Positions 8,655 to 16,653 of a stretch of 40,121 bases of DNA are shown one piece after another (position 1 is the stretch's first letter; each line of letters opens with the position of its first letter). The notes beneath the pieces were generated by a model, which was not told the DNA's origin, did no database searches, and saw only the letters and a list, made by a program, of their open reading frames with translations. Position numbers and translations under genes: made by a program. Source of the stretch: an uncultured Duodenibacillus sp. (GTDB lineage: Bacteria; Pseudomonadota; Gammaproteobacteria; Burkholderiales; Burkholderiaceae_F); the NCBI GenBank assembly GCA_944388865.1, contig CALXKM010000026.1:1-40121 (forward strand), written 5' to 3'.

Positions 8655-9554
8655 ATGACCCATTCATCGACTTCGATCAGCTGCAGTCATCTGGTATTTA
8701 AGCGCGGCGCCCGAACGATTCTCAACGACATTTCCTTTGATTTGAAAAAGGGAGCATTGACGGCGCTGATCGGGCACAACGGCGCGGGAAAATCGACGCT
8801 TCTGAAGCTCGTCCTGGGGCTGCTGGAGCCCTTTTCCGGCTCATTGACGGTGCTGGGCGCGGCCCCAGGCAGCAATCCCCTCAAGGTGGGCTATCTGCCG
8901 GAAAACGTGAGTTTTTACGATCAAATGACGGTCAGAGACCATCTTCGCTACTTTTCTGCGCTCAAATGCGTGAGCGAGCGCCGCGTTCAAGAGCTTGTCG
9001 AGCAGCTGGGCCTGACGGAGGTCATCGGACAAAAGCTCGGCCAGTGCTCAAAAGGGCAGCGCCAGAGGCTCGGACTTGCGCAGGCGCTTCTGACGAACCC
9101 CGAGCTGCTGATTCTCGATGAGCCCACCGTGGGACTGGATCCTGCAGCCTCTCTTTTGATGTACCGCGAGCTTTCAAGGCTTCGGGATGAGGGCTGCAGC
9201 GTGGTGGTCTGCACGCATGAGCTGGCGCTTGTTGAACATTATCTTGACAATGCGCTTGTGATTTCGCGCGGGCTTCTGGCCGGCGCCGGGACGCTCGACG
9301 AGCTGCGGGCGCAGGCAGGGCTTGCGGTGAGAATCACGCACATCGACACGGCAAAAATCAAGGCGCATGCCGAACTTTCAGCGCTGCTGCGCGGCGATGA
9401 TCTGCTGGTGCGCGCCGAAGAGCTCGAAGCCGTGATTGAAAAGCTTACGCGCGAGTGCGGAATTTTTGATTTTGAGGTCAAAAAGGCTGATTTAAGTGAA
9501 ATCTTCCGCTACTTTGTACTAAACGAAAAAGACCTCAGGGCGGAGACCCATTGA
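8655..9554 (+). CDS. nosF: NosF-like ABC transporter ATPase
   Basis: The 299-aa ABC ATPase has Walker A GHNGAGKST at residues 40-48, a signature region CSKGQRQR near 131-138, and Walker B with ILDEPTVGLDP (D155). A C-terminal domain of about 90 aa follows. AGAAGGA precedes the ATG. It energises the NosY permease, a membrane complex that supplies a sulfur or copper-related factor to NosD. The order nosD-nosF-nosY is that of nos clusters. Confidence 0.92.
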   Translation: MTHSSTSISCSHLVFKRGARTILNDISFDLKKGALTALIGHNGAGKSTLLKLVLGLLEPFSGSLTVLGAAPGSNPLKVGYLPENVSFYDQMTVRDHLRYFSALKCVSERRVQELVEQLGLTEVIGQKLGQCSKGQRQRLGLAQALLTNPELLILDEPTVGLDPAASLLMYRELSRLRDEGCSVVVCTHELALVEHYLDNALVISRGLLAGAGTLDELRAQAGLAVRITHIDTAKIKAHAELSALLRGDDLLVRAEELEAVIEKLTRECGIFDFEVKKADLSEIFRYFVLNEKDLRAETH

Positions 9555-9555
9555 C

Positions 9556-10356
9556 ATGCGAGAAACGCTCATTGTTGCCCGCAAGGAATTTATGGATTGT
9601 TTAAGAAGCCGCTGGCTCATCTCGGGCAGTCTGCTCTTTGCCATTCTCTCGATTGCGGTTTTTTTCGGCACGGCGGCCATTGGCGGCTCGCTGCAGTTTC
9701 AGCCTTTGGCCACGGTCGTCAATTCTCTTTTGAGCCTGACGGTATTTCTGCTGCCGCTTTTGTCGCTGATGCTGTGCTACGACGCCTTTGTGGGCGAGGC
9801 CGAGTCTGGGACGCTGCTGCTGATGCTCACGTATCCGCTTTCTAGAACGCAGTGGCTTCTGGGCAAGGCGCTTGGGCAAGGCTCGGCGCTGGCTGTCGTC
9901 CTTGTGCTTGGCTTTGCCGCGCTGCCTGTGCTGCAGGCTTTTTTAGAAGTGCCTTATCCCATGGGAGAGCTTTTGACTGCGCTTGGAAAGCTTGCCGCAA
10001 GCGGCTGGCTGCTGGCGCTTGTCTTCATGCTGTTGGCCTACTGGGTGAGTTTGATTGTGCGGCATAAGGCGCAGGCGCTTGCCGCTTTGCTGGTGCTTTG
10101 GTTTGTGCTTGTGCTTGTCTACGATCTGGCTCTTTTGGTGGTGAGCGTAGCGGGAGCCGACGTGTTTGGCCGAAGCGTTCTTTCCGGCATGATGCTTGCC
10201 AATCCTGCAAGCGTATTTCGTTTGATCAATCAGATGGGAGCTGCCGATGCGGCGCTTGTGCGGCCTGAGGCGGCGGTGCTCGCAGGCATTCTCATCGGCT
10301 GGGTGCTGGTGCTTTTTTTCATTTGCCGTTGGGTTCTCTTAAGACGGCGCATGTAA
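9556..10356 (+). CDS. nosY: NosY-like ABC transporter permease
   Basis: The 266-aa membrane protein starts one base after the nosF stop codon, so translation is probably coupled. It shows six membrane segments and the YDAFVGEAESGTLLLM region characteristic of the ABC-2/NosY family. It would form the NosFY transporter with the preceding ATPase, working together with NosD and the NosL chaperones. Confidence 0.9.
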   Translation: MRETLIVARKEFMDCLRSRWLISGSLLFAILSIAVFFGTAAIGGSLQFQPLATVVNSLLSLTVFLLPLLSLMLCYDAFVGEAESGTLLLMLTYPLSRTQWLLGKALGQGSALAVVLVLGFAALPVLQAFLEVPYPMGELLTALGKLAASGWLLALVFMLLAYWVSLIVRHKAQALAALLVLWFVLVLVYDLALLVVSVAGADVFGRSVLSGMMLANPASVFRLINQMGAADAALVRPEAAVLAGILIGWVLVLFFICRWVLLRRRM

Positions 10357-10374
10357 TGTGCTGGGACGATTCGT

Positions 10375-10428
10375 GCACGCTGCAAGCCGGCGTGCGCATC
10401 AAACATTGATGAAAGGATTCATGTTTTG
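10375..10428 (+). promoter_or_regulatory. Hairpin, ribosome binding site and minimal ORF before the ccmF-type gene
   Basis: GCACGC (10375-10380) pairs with GCGTGC (10390-10395). AGGA lies at 10414-10417. It is followed by a two-codon ORF, ATG TTT TGA (10421-10429), overlapping the UUG start codon of the next gene at 10426. This arrangement could limit or couple initiation at the weak UUG start. Confidence 0.5.
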
Positions 10429-12306
10429 ATTCCCGAACTTGGTCTTTTTCTGCTGGTTCTGGCCTCGATGACGGCTTTGCTCGGAGCGGCCGTCGTAGCC
10501 TGGGGACTGCGGCGCGCTGATGCTTATTTGACCGGACTGTGGCGGCCGACGGGGCTTTTTGCCGCTGCGGCTTTTCTGGCAAGCGCGGCGTGTCTTTGGA
10601 GCGCGTTTTTAAGCGACGATTTTTCCGTTGCCTACGTTGCCGACAACTCCAATACGGGGCTTGAGAGCATCTACAAATTTGCCGCCTTCTGGGGCAGCCA
10701 CGAGGGCTCGATGATGCTCTGGGTCGTGATGATTGCGCTGTGGGCGGCTGCAGCCGGGTGCTCTCGCGTCACAGACAAACTCTTTATGGCGCGCCTAGAG
10801 GCAGTGATGCTTGCTCTGGCGGGGCTTTTCGGCGCATTTTTGCTTGCCACCTCCAATCCGTTTGCACGAAATCTTCCGCTGGTTCCCGTCGAAGGACGCG
10901 ACTTGAACCCGATTCTGCAGGACGTCGGCATGATTTTGCATCCGCCAGTTCTTTTTATGGGATACGCGGGGTTGGCGCTGTGCTTTGCCGCAGCCGTGGC
11001 GCTGCTGCTTTCCGGCCGCTGGGAAAAGACGCCGGTGCGATTCATGACGGCATCGGCCGTGGTCACCTGGATTTTTCTGACAGCAGGAAATGCGCTTGGT
11101 TCCTGGTGGGCGTATACGGAGCTTGGCTGGGGCGGCTGGTGGTTCTGGGATCCGGTGGAAAACGCTTCGTTTATTCCATGGCTGGGCGTGAGCGCTCTTT
11201 TGCATGCGCTGATTTTGGCGCAGTACAAGGGGCAGCTCAAGCGTCTGTGCGTGGCGCTTGCCTTGACGTGCTTTGCGTTTTGTCTGCTGGGCACCTTCAT
11301 TGTGCGCTCGGGCATGATGCAGTCGGTGCACGCCTTTGCTTCCGATCCAAATCGCGGCATTGCGCTGCTGGTCATCTCGGCCGTGGTGCTGGTGCCGGCG
11401 TTCATTCTCTACGGTTTTCGGGTTGAAGCATGCTGCAGGGACACGGAAACAGAGCTCACGCGCGAAGACATTTTGATGACTGCCGGGGTCTTTCTGCTTT
11501 CGGCGGCCTGCGCTGCCGTGCTCATCGGCACGGTGTATCCGCTTTTTTACGAACTTTTTGCCGGCGCAAGCTTGACCGTAGGGGCGCCGTACTTCAATCA
11601 ATTTTTTGCGCCGATGGCCATCATTGCAGCGATATTGATCGGCTTGATTCAGGCGCTGCGCGCGGGCTCGATCGTGCTTGCTGCGGCCGCAGGACTCGTC
11701 TCCGTCGGGCTGGCAGGGGCGATCGTGGCGCTCACGGACCCGCGCGAGGCGCTGATGGCCTTTGCTGGAATTGCCGCCGCGCTCTGGCTGCTGCTGACGG
11801 CTGCGGCGGGGCTGCTGCCGGGCTTTAAGCGCCTGGGACTTGCCGCGACGATAGCGCATGCGGGCATTGCGGTGAGCATGCTGGGCGCAACAGGCGTCTC
11901 TCAGTATGAGTCCGAGGCCCTCGTGCGCATGGATCCGGGCTCGGGCAAGCCCGTTGCAGACGTCATCTTCGTCAACCGCGGAATCTACAAGGTCAATGCT
12001 CGCACGTATTTTGGCGACGCGGCCCGCATTGAGGTTCTGGATGCCGCAGACGAGTCGGTGTTGACGGAACTCTATCCGATGCGGCAGACGTTTATTTCGA
12101 GCGGCATGCAGATGTCGGCGGCAGGCATCGAACACGGACTTTTTCGCGATTATTATGTCTCAATGGGCAACAAGCTTTCGCCCACAGAGTGGCTTGTTCG
12201 ATTAAGCGTCAAGCCGCTTGCCTCCTGGATTTGGGCGGGCGCCGTCATTATGATGGCCGCCGGCGTCGTGATTTTGCTCAGACGCCGCGTTCGCAGCAAG
12301 GCATAA
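10426..12306 (+). CDS. CcmF/NrfE-type cytochrome c heme lyase
   Basis: The start is TTG 10426, supported by the N-terminus reading IPELG, which is the conserved beginning of CcmF proteins, and by AGGA nine bases upstream. The 626-aa product has many membrane segments, the tryptophan-rich WWD domain at about residues 226-246 (ELGWGGWWFWDPVEN), conserved histidines in WGSHEGS and LHPPVLFMGY, and a periplasmic domain before the last membrane helix. CcmF attaches heme to apocytochrome c. Its place beside mccA, as with SirE in Shewanella and in parallel to NrfE, suggests a dedicated lyase for the CX15CH heme. Confidence 0.92.
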   Translation: MIPELGLFLLVLASMTALLGAAVVAWGLRRADAYLTGLWRPTGLFAAAAFLASAACLWSAFLSDDFSVAYVADNSNTGLESIYKFAAFWGSHEGSMMLWVVMIALWAAAAGCSRVTDKLFMARLEAVMLALAGLFGAFLLATSNPFARNLPLVPVEGRDLNPILQDVGMILHPPVLFMGYAGLALCFAAAVALLLSGRWEKTPVRFMTASAVVTWIFLTAGNALGSWWAYTELGWGGWWFWDPVENASFIPWLGVSALLHALILAQYKGQLKRLCVALALTCFAFCLLGTFIVRSGMMQSVHAFASDPNRGIALLVISAVVLVPAFILYGFRVEACCRDTETELTREDILMTAGVFLLSAACAAVLIGTVYPLFYELFAGASLTVGAPYFNQFFAPMAIIAAILIGLIQALRAGSIVLAAAAGLVSVGLAGAIVALTDPREALMAFAGIAAALWLLLTAAAGLLPGFKRLGLAATIAHAGIAVSMLGATGVSQYESEALVRMDPGSGKPVADVIFVNRGIYKVNARTYFGDAARIEVLDAADESVLTELYPMRQTFISSGMQMSAAGIEHGLFRDYYVSMGNKLSPTEWLVRLSVKPLASWIWAGAVIMMAAGVVILLRRRVRSKA

Positions 12307-12328
12307 CTAAAACAGGACGACAGCAAAG

Positions 12329-12856
12329 ATGCGGTTTCGAATTGGTTCAGGCGGCGTGCTTGTGATGGCGCTTCTTCTTGGAGGCTTCATCAGCTGGTAT
12401 GCCGTGCCGACGGCATATGACCAGACAAGTTCTGCGCAGAAGATGGCGGCAGCTACGCAAATGATGGATGCTGCCCATGCTGCCGGCAAAGAAGATCAAA
12501 AAGGCGGCGCTCAGGCAAAGGGACTGCGCGGCCAAGAGCTTTACGACGAGGCCATCGCCATCTCAAAGCTTTTGCGCGACCCGTCTTCGGCAAACTACAC
12601 GCTTTACGACTCGGAAAGCGCCATTGCAGGGGAACTCAAGGCGCGCATCTACGAGCAGCTGCGCGAGGGAAAAACGCGCGAAGAAATTTTTGACTTTATG
12701 GTTGCGCGCTACGGCGAGATGATTCGCTACGAGCCCGACTTCAATGCGGGGACGGCGCTTTTGTGGGCTGCTCCCTGGCTTGCCGTGGCCGCAGGCATCG
12801 TTTTTCTGTGGAGGCGCCTGAAGCGCCGTCCGCAGCGAGAGCAGAGCAAAGTTTGA
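12329..12856 (+). CDS. CcmH/NrfF homologue lacking both redox cysteines
   Basis: The 175-aa protein has a membrane segment at about residues 9-28, a three-helix CcmH-like domain and a C-terminal membrane segment (about 137-158). The stretch VARYGEMIRYEPDF followed by LLWAAPWL matches the CcmH family closely. In the family the domain starts with LRCxxCQ; here it reads L82-R-D84-P-S-S87-A-N, so both cysteines are replaced. The whole protein contains no cysteine. It cannot act as a thiol oxidoreductase. It probably keeps a structural role, presenting apo-MccA to the lyase, in place of CcmH/NrfF. The gene lies 22 nt after the lyase gene. Confidence 0.85.
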   Translation: MRFRIGSGGVLVMALLLGGFISWYAVPTAYDQTSSAQKMAAATQMMDAAHAAGKEDQKGGAQAKGLRGQELYDEAIAISKLLRDPSSANYTLYDSESAIAGELKARIYEQLREGKTREEIFDFMVARYGEMIRYEPDFNAGTALLWAAPWLAVAAGIVFLWRRLKRRPQREQSKV

Positions 12857-12879
12857 ACAATAAAACTCAAGAGGTGTTG

Positions 12880-13503
12880 ATGATGAAGAAGTTTTTGAGC
12901 GTTCTGGCAATTGCCGCCGGTCTGCAGCTTGGACTGGTGCAGGCGGCGCAGGCCGTTGATGTTGCAAACCTGCCTGCTTTCCAGCAAAAGCTCTATGCAA
13001 ACGGCGAGCCGATCAAGGCCAAGCCCTTGGTGCTGCGCGACTTTATTGAACTGCGCAGTGCGCGCGGCTTTTCCAAGGCAACGCTCGAAGACCTCGGCGG
13101 CAAAAAATACGCGCTCAACGGTTTTAAGGACAAGCTTGTGATGATCGATATCTGGGCGACGTGGTGCGAGCCCTGCATCCGTTCGCTTCCTGCGATCAAA
13201 AAGCTTCAGGAGCGCTTCAACAACGACAAGAGCAGCGTGCGGGTTGTTTCCATTTCAATCGACAAGAAAAAAAGCGACGTGGTCGACTTCATTGAAGATC
13301 ATGATTTGAAGGGGTTTACAACGCTTCTCGATCCGAAGCAGTCTGTGGGCGATGATGCGCCGCTCGATGTGGTTCCGAGCGTTTTTATCCTTGACGGCAA
13401 GGGCAATCTTGTTGGGTTCGTGCGCGGCTTCGTGGATTGGTCCGACGACAAGGTGCCCGCTTACATTGAAGCGCTTGCACAGAAGTACGCGGTGCGCAAG
13501 TAG
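12880..13503 (+). CDS. CcmG/ResA-like periplasmic thioredoxin
   Basis: ATG 12880, or ATG 12883 immediately after it, follows GAGG at 12871-12874; longer readings overlap the previous gene. The product has about 207 aa with a signal peptide (cleavage near AQA-V) and a thioredoxin fold of the TlpA/ResA class. The active site is WCEPC (C96 and C99). These proteins reduce the cysteines of apocytochrome c before heme attachment. As the last gene of the unit, next to a cysteine-free CcmH homologue, it may carry the whole reductive step for MccA. Confidence 0.88.
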   Translation: MMKKFLSVLAIAAGLQLGLVQAAQAVDVANLPAFQQKLYANGEPIKAKPLVLRDFIELRSARGFSKATLEDLGGKKYALNGFKDKLVMIDIWATWCEPCIRSLPAIKKLQERFNNDKSSVRVVSISIDKKKSDVVDFIEDHDLKGFTTLLDPKQSVGDDAPLDVVPSVFILDGKGNLVGFVRGFVDWSDDKVPAYIEALAQKYAVRK

Positions 13504-13513
13504 GAGCGCTGCA

Positions 13514-13566
13514 TCAAAAAGAAGCCGGCGCGCTGCCGGCGCACTGCCGCGGAGGGCAGCGCCGGC
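13514..13566 (-). terminator. Terminator between converging units (best on - strand)
   Basis: GCCGGCG (13535-13541) plus CTGCC (13544-13548) pair with GGCAG (13555-13559) and CGCCGGC (13560-13566). The + strand A-run at 13516-13520 gives the T-rich tail for transcripts of the - strand AsmA gene. The same stem could slow + strand transcripts of the mcc/nos/ccm unit. Confidence 0.65.
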
Positions 13567-13644
13567 ATGTGCTTGAATGCGCTTGTTCGTGCTTTCTGCC
13601 GCAGAGAATCAAGCGGTTTGGCTAAAAATGCCGCACGCAAGAGA

Positions 13645-16326
13645 TCAAAACTTAAAGAAGTCCCGTACGCTCTGCCAAATGCTGCGGCTTTCCTCATGAG
13701 GAGCGTCCTTGGCTTCGCTCTTGGGGGCGCCCAGCATCGGACGGCCCTGTGCGCGCGACAATGCTCCCGAGGCCTGCGCCCAATCAAATGTCCAGACCGG
13801 TGCAGAAGCGGCTCCGCTGACGGTTGCCGTCAGATAAATGGAAGGCACGCCGTGCATGGGAGAAAAGACGTTTTTCACGGCGGCCGAAACTTCGCCGGAT
13901 GCAAGATTGACCTGCCAGGCTCCCGTGCTCTTCAAGTAGACGGAGCGCGCGACGATATTGCTGATCTTGAGCTGCTCTTTTTCAATATGCACCAGCGCTG
14001 AGGCTTCGTCGAAGGGAGATTTTGCGCCTTTGCGCGTGATGCCGGTCTGCTCTCCTGTGCCCATGACAACGCGGCGCGCGGCATCTGCGTCGATGCCGTG
14101 ATAGGCTCCGCGCAAAACGCGCAGACGGCTGGAGGCTTTAAGCGCTGCTTTGTCAAGCCTGTTGCCCGATACAAAGAGTTCGCCGCTGGCTGCGCCCGAA
14201 ACGAGCGGCGCTGTGCCGAAGCCCGCCAGAAGCTTGTCGGTGCTGATGCCGTCAAGTCGGCCTTCGAAATTCCAAGCGCCTGCAGCATCAATCTTTGCCT
14301 TGCCGATGATGCGGCCGTCAGCCGTGTTGACAATCAGGTCGTCAAGGTGCATGAGTCCTTCGCCGGCAGACAGCTGTGCGTGCAGCTGCGTGGCGGAAAA
14401 AGGTCCCGAGACGATGCTTCCGATGCGCAGGGTGCCGGCAAAGTCTATGAGCTGCAGCCAGTCGAGATTCTTGACGGCCGGCAGCGCTGCCGTGTTGATT
14501 TCTCCCACCATCAGGTCGCCCCTGAGCCGCGGCATGCCCTCGGAAACATCAATGGTGCCGTTGTAGGAAATGGGGGCGCCGGCAAAGGATCCGGAGAGCC
14601 CCACTTCGGCAGCGCGGCTGCCAAGATCGGCATGCACAAAGCCTGAAAGCGATGCTGCAAAGTCTGACGGCAATGTTTTGTCGCCCGTGACCGTCACCCG
14701 CGCCGAGAAGCTCTCAAGATTGGTCTTTTTCTCGACAAGGTCGGCACGAACGGTGCTGGAAATCTCAAAGCTTGTCGCGCGGCCGTCTTCCATGAAGCTG
14801 TGCGCTACGCGCATTTCCGGACTTTCGAATATCCCGGGGCGCAGCCGAAAATCAACGGCCCCGAAGTGAAGATCTCCCGAGACTTCCTGCGGGCGCGAGA
14901 GCGATGCAGTGGCGTTCATGCCGGAGAGCTCTTCACCCTTAAAGCGAATTACGTCGGCCTTGGCGACCGCCGTGTAGTGCGTCTTGTTGTAGAAGAATTC
15001 TCCCGAGAAGTTCAGATTTTCAAACATCACGTACCGATTGGCGGTAGAGATCGTGATGGTGCCGGTAGAAGACAAAAGCCCAGCGCTCTTGGAAGGATCA
15101 AAAGTCGTGAAAATCGAGTCGGCTGCGTTGGAGGCGTTTTGTGTGCCCGCTGGTTCTGCGTGAGCTTCAGAAAAGATAAGCCCGGAAAGAGCCGACGACT
15201 GCGCAGGGGGTTCGGCCGGCGCCTCAAGGGGCGCTTCTTCGCGGCGCTCGATTGCCCGCTGATCATTCGAGGAAGGCGCAGCTGCGGCCTCTTCATTGTG
15301 AGTTTCAGCGGCAGCCTCTCCGGGGGCTTCTGCCGTTGGAGCAGCACTTTGCTGAGCAGCATCCGCAGGCGAAGTCTGAGTCGACTGGGGGGCTGCGGCA
15401 TTGTTTTCAGAAACGCCTTCATCAGCGGGCGGCGTGCCGGCGCTCGTTTCTTCGACAGGCTTGACCTCAGCCGGCGCTTCCTGAGTAGGAGAATCTGCAG
15501 GCGCGCTGCCGGCAGCGTCAACGGCTGGGGCATTTTGGGCAGGATCCGTCGGCAGAGCTTCTTTGGGTTCGTCGACTGCCGGAGCGGCATTTGCGTCGGC
15601 AGCAGTCTCAGAAGAGGCGGCATCGTTTGAGAGGTCGACAGAGACGTCGGCGGAGTTTGCGGAAGGCAACTCGGCTGGCGCGGCAACCGGCAGCGGCTCA
15701 TCCTGCGGGAGACTGACAACGTTGCCTTCGGCATCAATCGCTTCAAAACGCGTGCTGAGCTCAAAGGGCGAAGTCATTTCAGGCGAAAAGCGCCCGAGAG
15801 AGAGCTCCAGATCCGTCAGAAGAAAACGGTGCGGCTTTTCATGGGTCGTGACGTCAACCGTGAGGCATGCCCGCGAAAGCTTAAATGTTGAGAGGCGCAG
15901 ATCGGCAGGGAAGTGAACAGCGCCAAATGTAGAGTCAAAAAGCGCATTTCCCGAGAGGTTCGGCACCGACAGGGCTCCCTCAAGACCGTCAATGGAAAGA
16001 GATTTGACATGCACAGCACCCAGCGCCAGGGACCAGAGCGAGACATCGGCGCGGGCGCCGGCAATGCGTCCGATTTCCACGTCTGTCGACTTGTCGATGA
16101 ATTTGATGGCCGGCAGCTCAATTTCAAGCGTGGAGAGCCTTTTAAGACCGATGGGACCGTCAAAGCGGGCGTAGGCTCCCAGCGCAGTGTCGGCAAATTC
16201 TTCCACCGTTTTCTGTACGGCTTTCTCATTGACCCAGACAAACAAAGCGGCAACAGCGCCCAGACAGGCGAGAGCAATGAACAAAATCAGGCCGACAACA
16301 AAGCGCTTGACGCGGGAATCAATCAT
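13645..16326 (-). CDS. AsmA-family protein with long Ala/Pro-rich insert
   Basis: ATG at 16326 gives 893 aa; a GTG at 16332 is also possible, and neither has a clear Shine-Dalgarno. A single N-terminal membrane anchor (about residues 10-33) is followed by an AsmA-like N-terminal region. Then comes a low-complexity segment of about 200 aa (genome about 15,100-15,715) made almost entirely of A, P, E, S, D, T and Q. A C-terminal AsmA-like beta-rich domain follows (ARSVYLKSTGAWQVNLASG). AsmA-like proteins span the periplasm and are linked to outer membrane lipid homeostasis. The insert looks disordered and may be variable between strains. The role is inferred from family resemblance. Confidence 0.75.
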   Translation of the reverse strand: MIDSRVKRFVVGLILFIALACLGAVAALFVWVNEKAVQKTVEEFADTALGAYARFDGPIGLKRLSTLEIELPAIKFIDKSTDVEIGRIAGARADVSLWSLALGAVHVKSLSIDGLEGALSVPNLSGNALFDSTFGAVHFPADLRLSTFKLSRACLTVDVTTHEKPHRFLLTDLELSLGRFSPEMTSPFELSTRFEAIDAEGNVVSLPQDEPLPVAAPAELPSANSADVSVDLSNDAASSETAADANAAPAVDEPKEALPTDPAQNAPAVDAAGSAPADSPTQEAPAEVKPVEETSAGTPPADEGVSENNAAAPQSTQTSPADAAQQSAAPTAEAPGEAAAETHNEEAAAAPSSNDQRAIERREEAPLEAPAEPPAQSSALSGLIFSEAHAEPAGTQNASNAADSIFTTFDPSKSAGLLSSTGTITISTANRYVMFENLNFSGEFFYNKTHYTAVAKADVIRFKGEELSGMNATASLSRPQEVSGDLHFGAVDFRLRPGIFESPEMRVAHSFMEDGRATSFEISSTVRADLVEKKTNLESFSARVTVTGDKTLPSDFAASLSGFVHADLGSRAAEVGLSGSFAGAPISYNGTIDVSEGMPRLRGDLMVGEINTAALPAVKNLDWLQLIDFAGTLRIGSIVSGPFSATQLHAQLSAGEGLMHLDDLIVNTADGRIIGKAKIDAAGAWNFEGRLDGISTDKLLAGFGTAPLVSGAASGELFVSGNRLDKAALKASSRLRVLRGAYHGIDADAARRVVMGTGEQTGITRKGAKSPFDEASALVHIEKEQLKISNIVARSVYLKSTGAWQVNLASGEVSAAVKNVFSPMHGVPSIYLTATVSGAASAPVWTFDWAQASGALSRAQGRPMLGAPKSEAKDAPHEESRSIWQSVRDFFKF

Positions 16327-16548
16327 GACCACAACTCAACGAACAGAAGTTTCAGCCGTTTTGCATCCATCAAAGAGCTCGTTTGGGAGTCAGATGCAAA
16401 GCGGACTCTTAATGGTAAAGCACTTTGCGTTTCTTCGCGCACTCGGCGAAGGCAAAGATGAGCGCCGGATGCGGCAAAAAAGACGCATGCTCAGGTTGTT
16501 GCGTTTGGCTTCATGCGTTAATGCAAATCAAATGACTGAGGTTTGTGC

Positions 16549-16576
16549 AAATGATTCTCATAGAGATTCTCATTTA
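16549..16576. promoter_or_regulatory. Fur-like element upstream of the P-type ATPase operon
   Basis: The nonamer GATTCTCAT occurs twice (16553-16561 and 16565-16573) in an AAATGA...TCATTT frame. The inner TCTC-ATA-GAGA is palindromic. Such runs of GATTCTCAT resemble Fur boxes. It lies 80-105 nt before the first gene of the metal-transport operon. Another Fur-family regulator (Zur or Mur) could use it. Confidence 0.45.
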
Positions 16577-16599
16577 GATGTGACAAAATACGCCCGTCA

Positions 16600-16622
16600 G
16601 CGGACGCAGTCGTCCGCTTTTT
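16600..16622 (+). terminator. Intrinsic terminator inside the leader of the P-type ATPase operon
   Basis: GCGGAC (16600-16605) pairs with GTCCGC (16612-16617) over a 6-nt loop, directly followed by five T. No + strand gene ends upstream, because the flanking AsmA gene diverges. It therefore lies in the leader of the operon and may act as an attenuator. The rest of 16,333-16,653 shows no gene. Confidence 0.75.
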
Positions 16623-16653
16623 GAGCATAGAGCAAAGCTTCAGGAGACTAAAA

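Noticed and set aside
7324-8667. 447-codon open frame antisense to nosD, and similar long frames antisense to ccmF, the P-ATPase, larA and both porins
   Set aside because: All are shadows of GC-biased third positions in real genes; their translations are low in recognisable motifs.
6346-10356. Nitrous oxide reductase maturation locus
   Set aside because: nosZ and nosR are absent, while an mcc-type reductase with a known copper need is adjacent; MccA maturation is the simpler reading.
16549-16622. Fur-regulated small RNA ending at the terminator
   Set aside because: If transcription starts at the Fur-like element, the RNA would be only about 45 nt; leader attenuation fits better.
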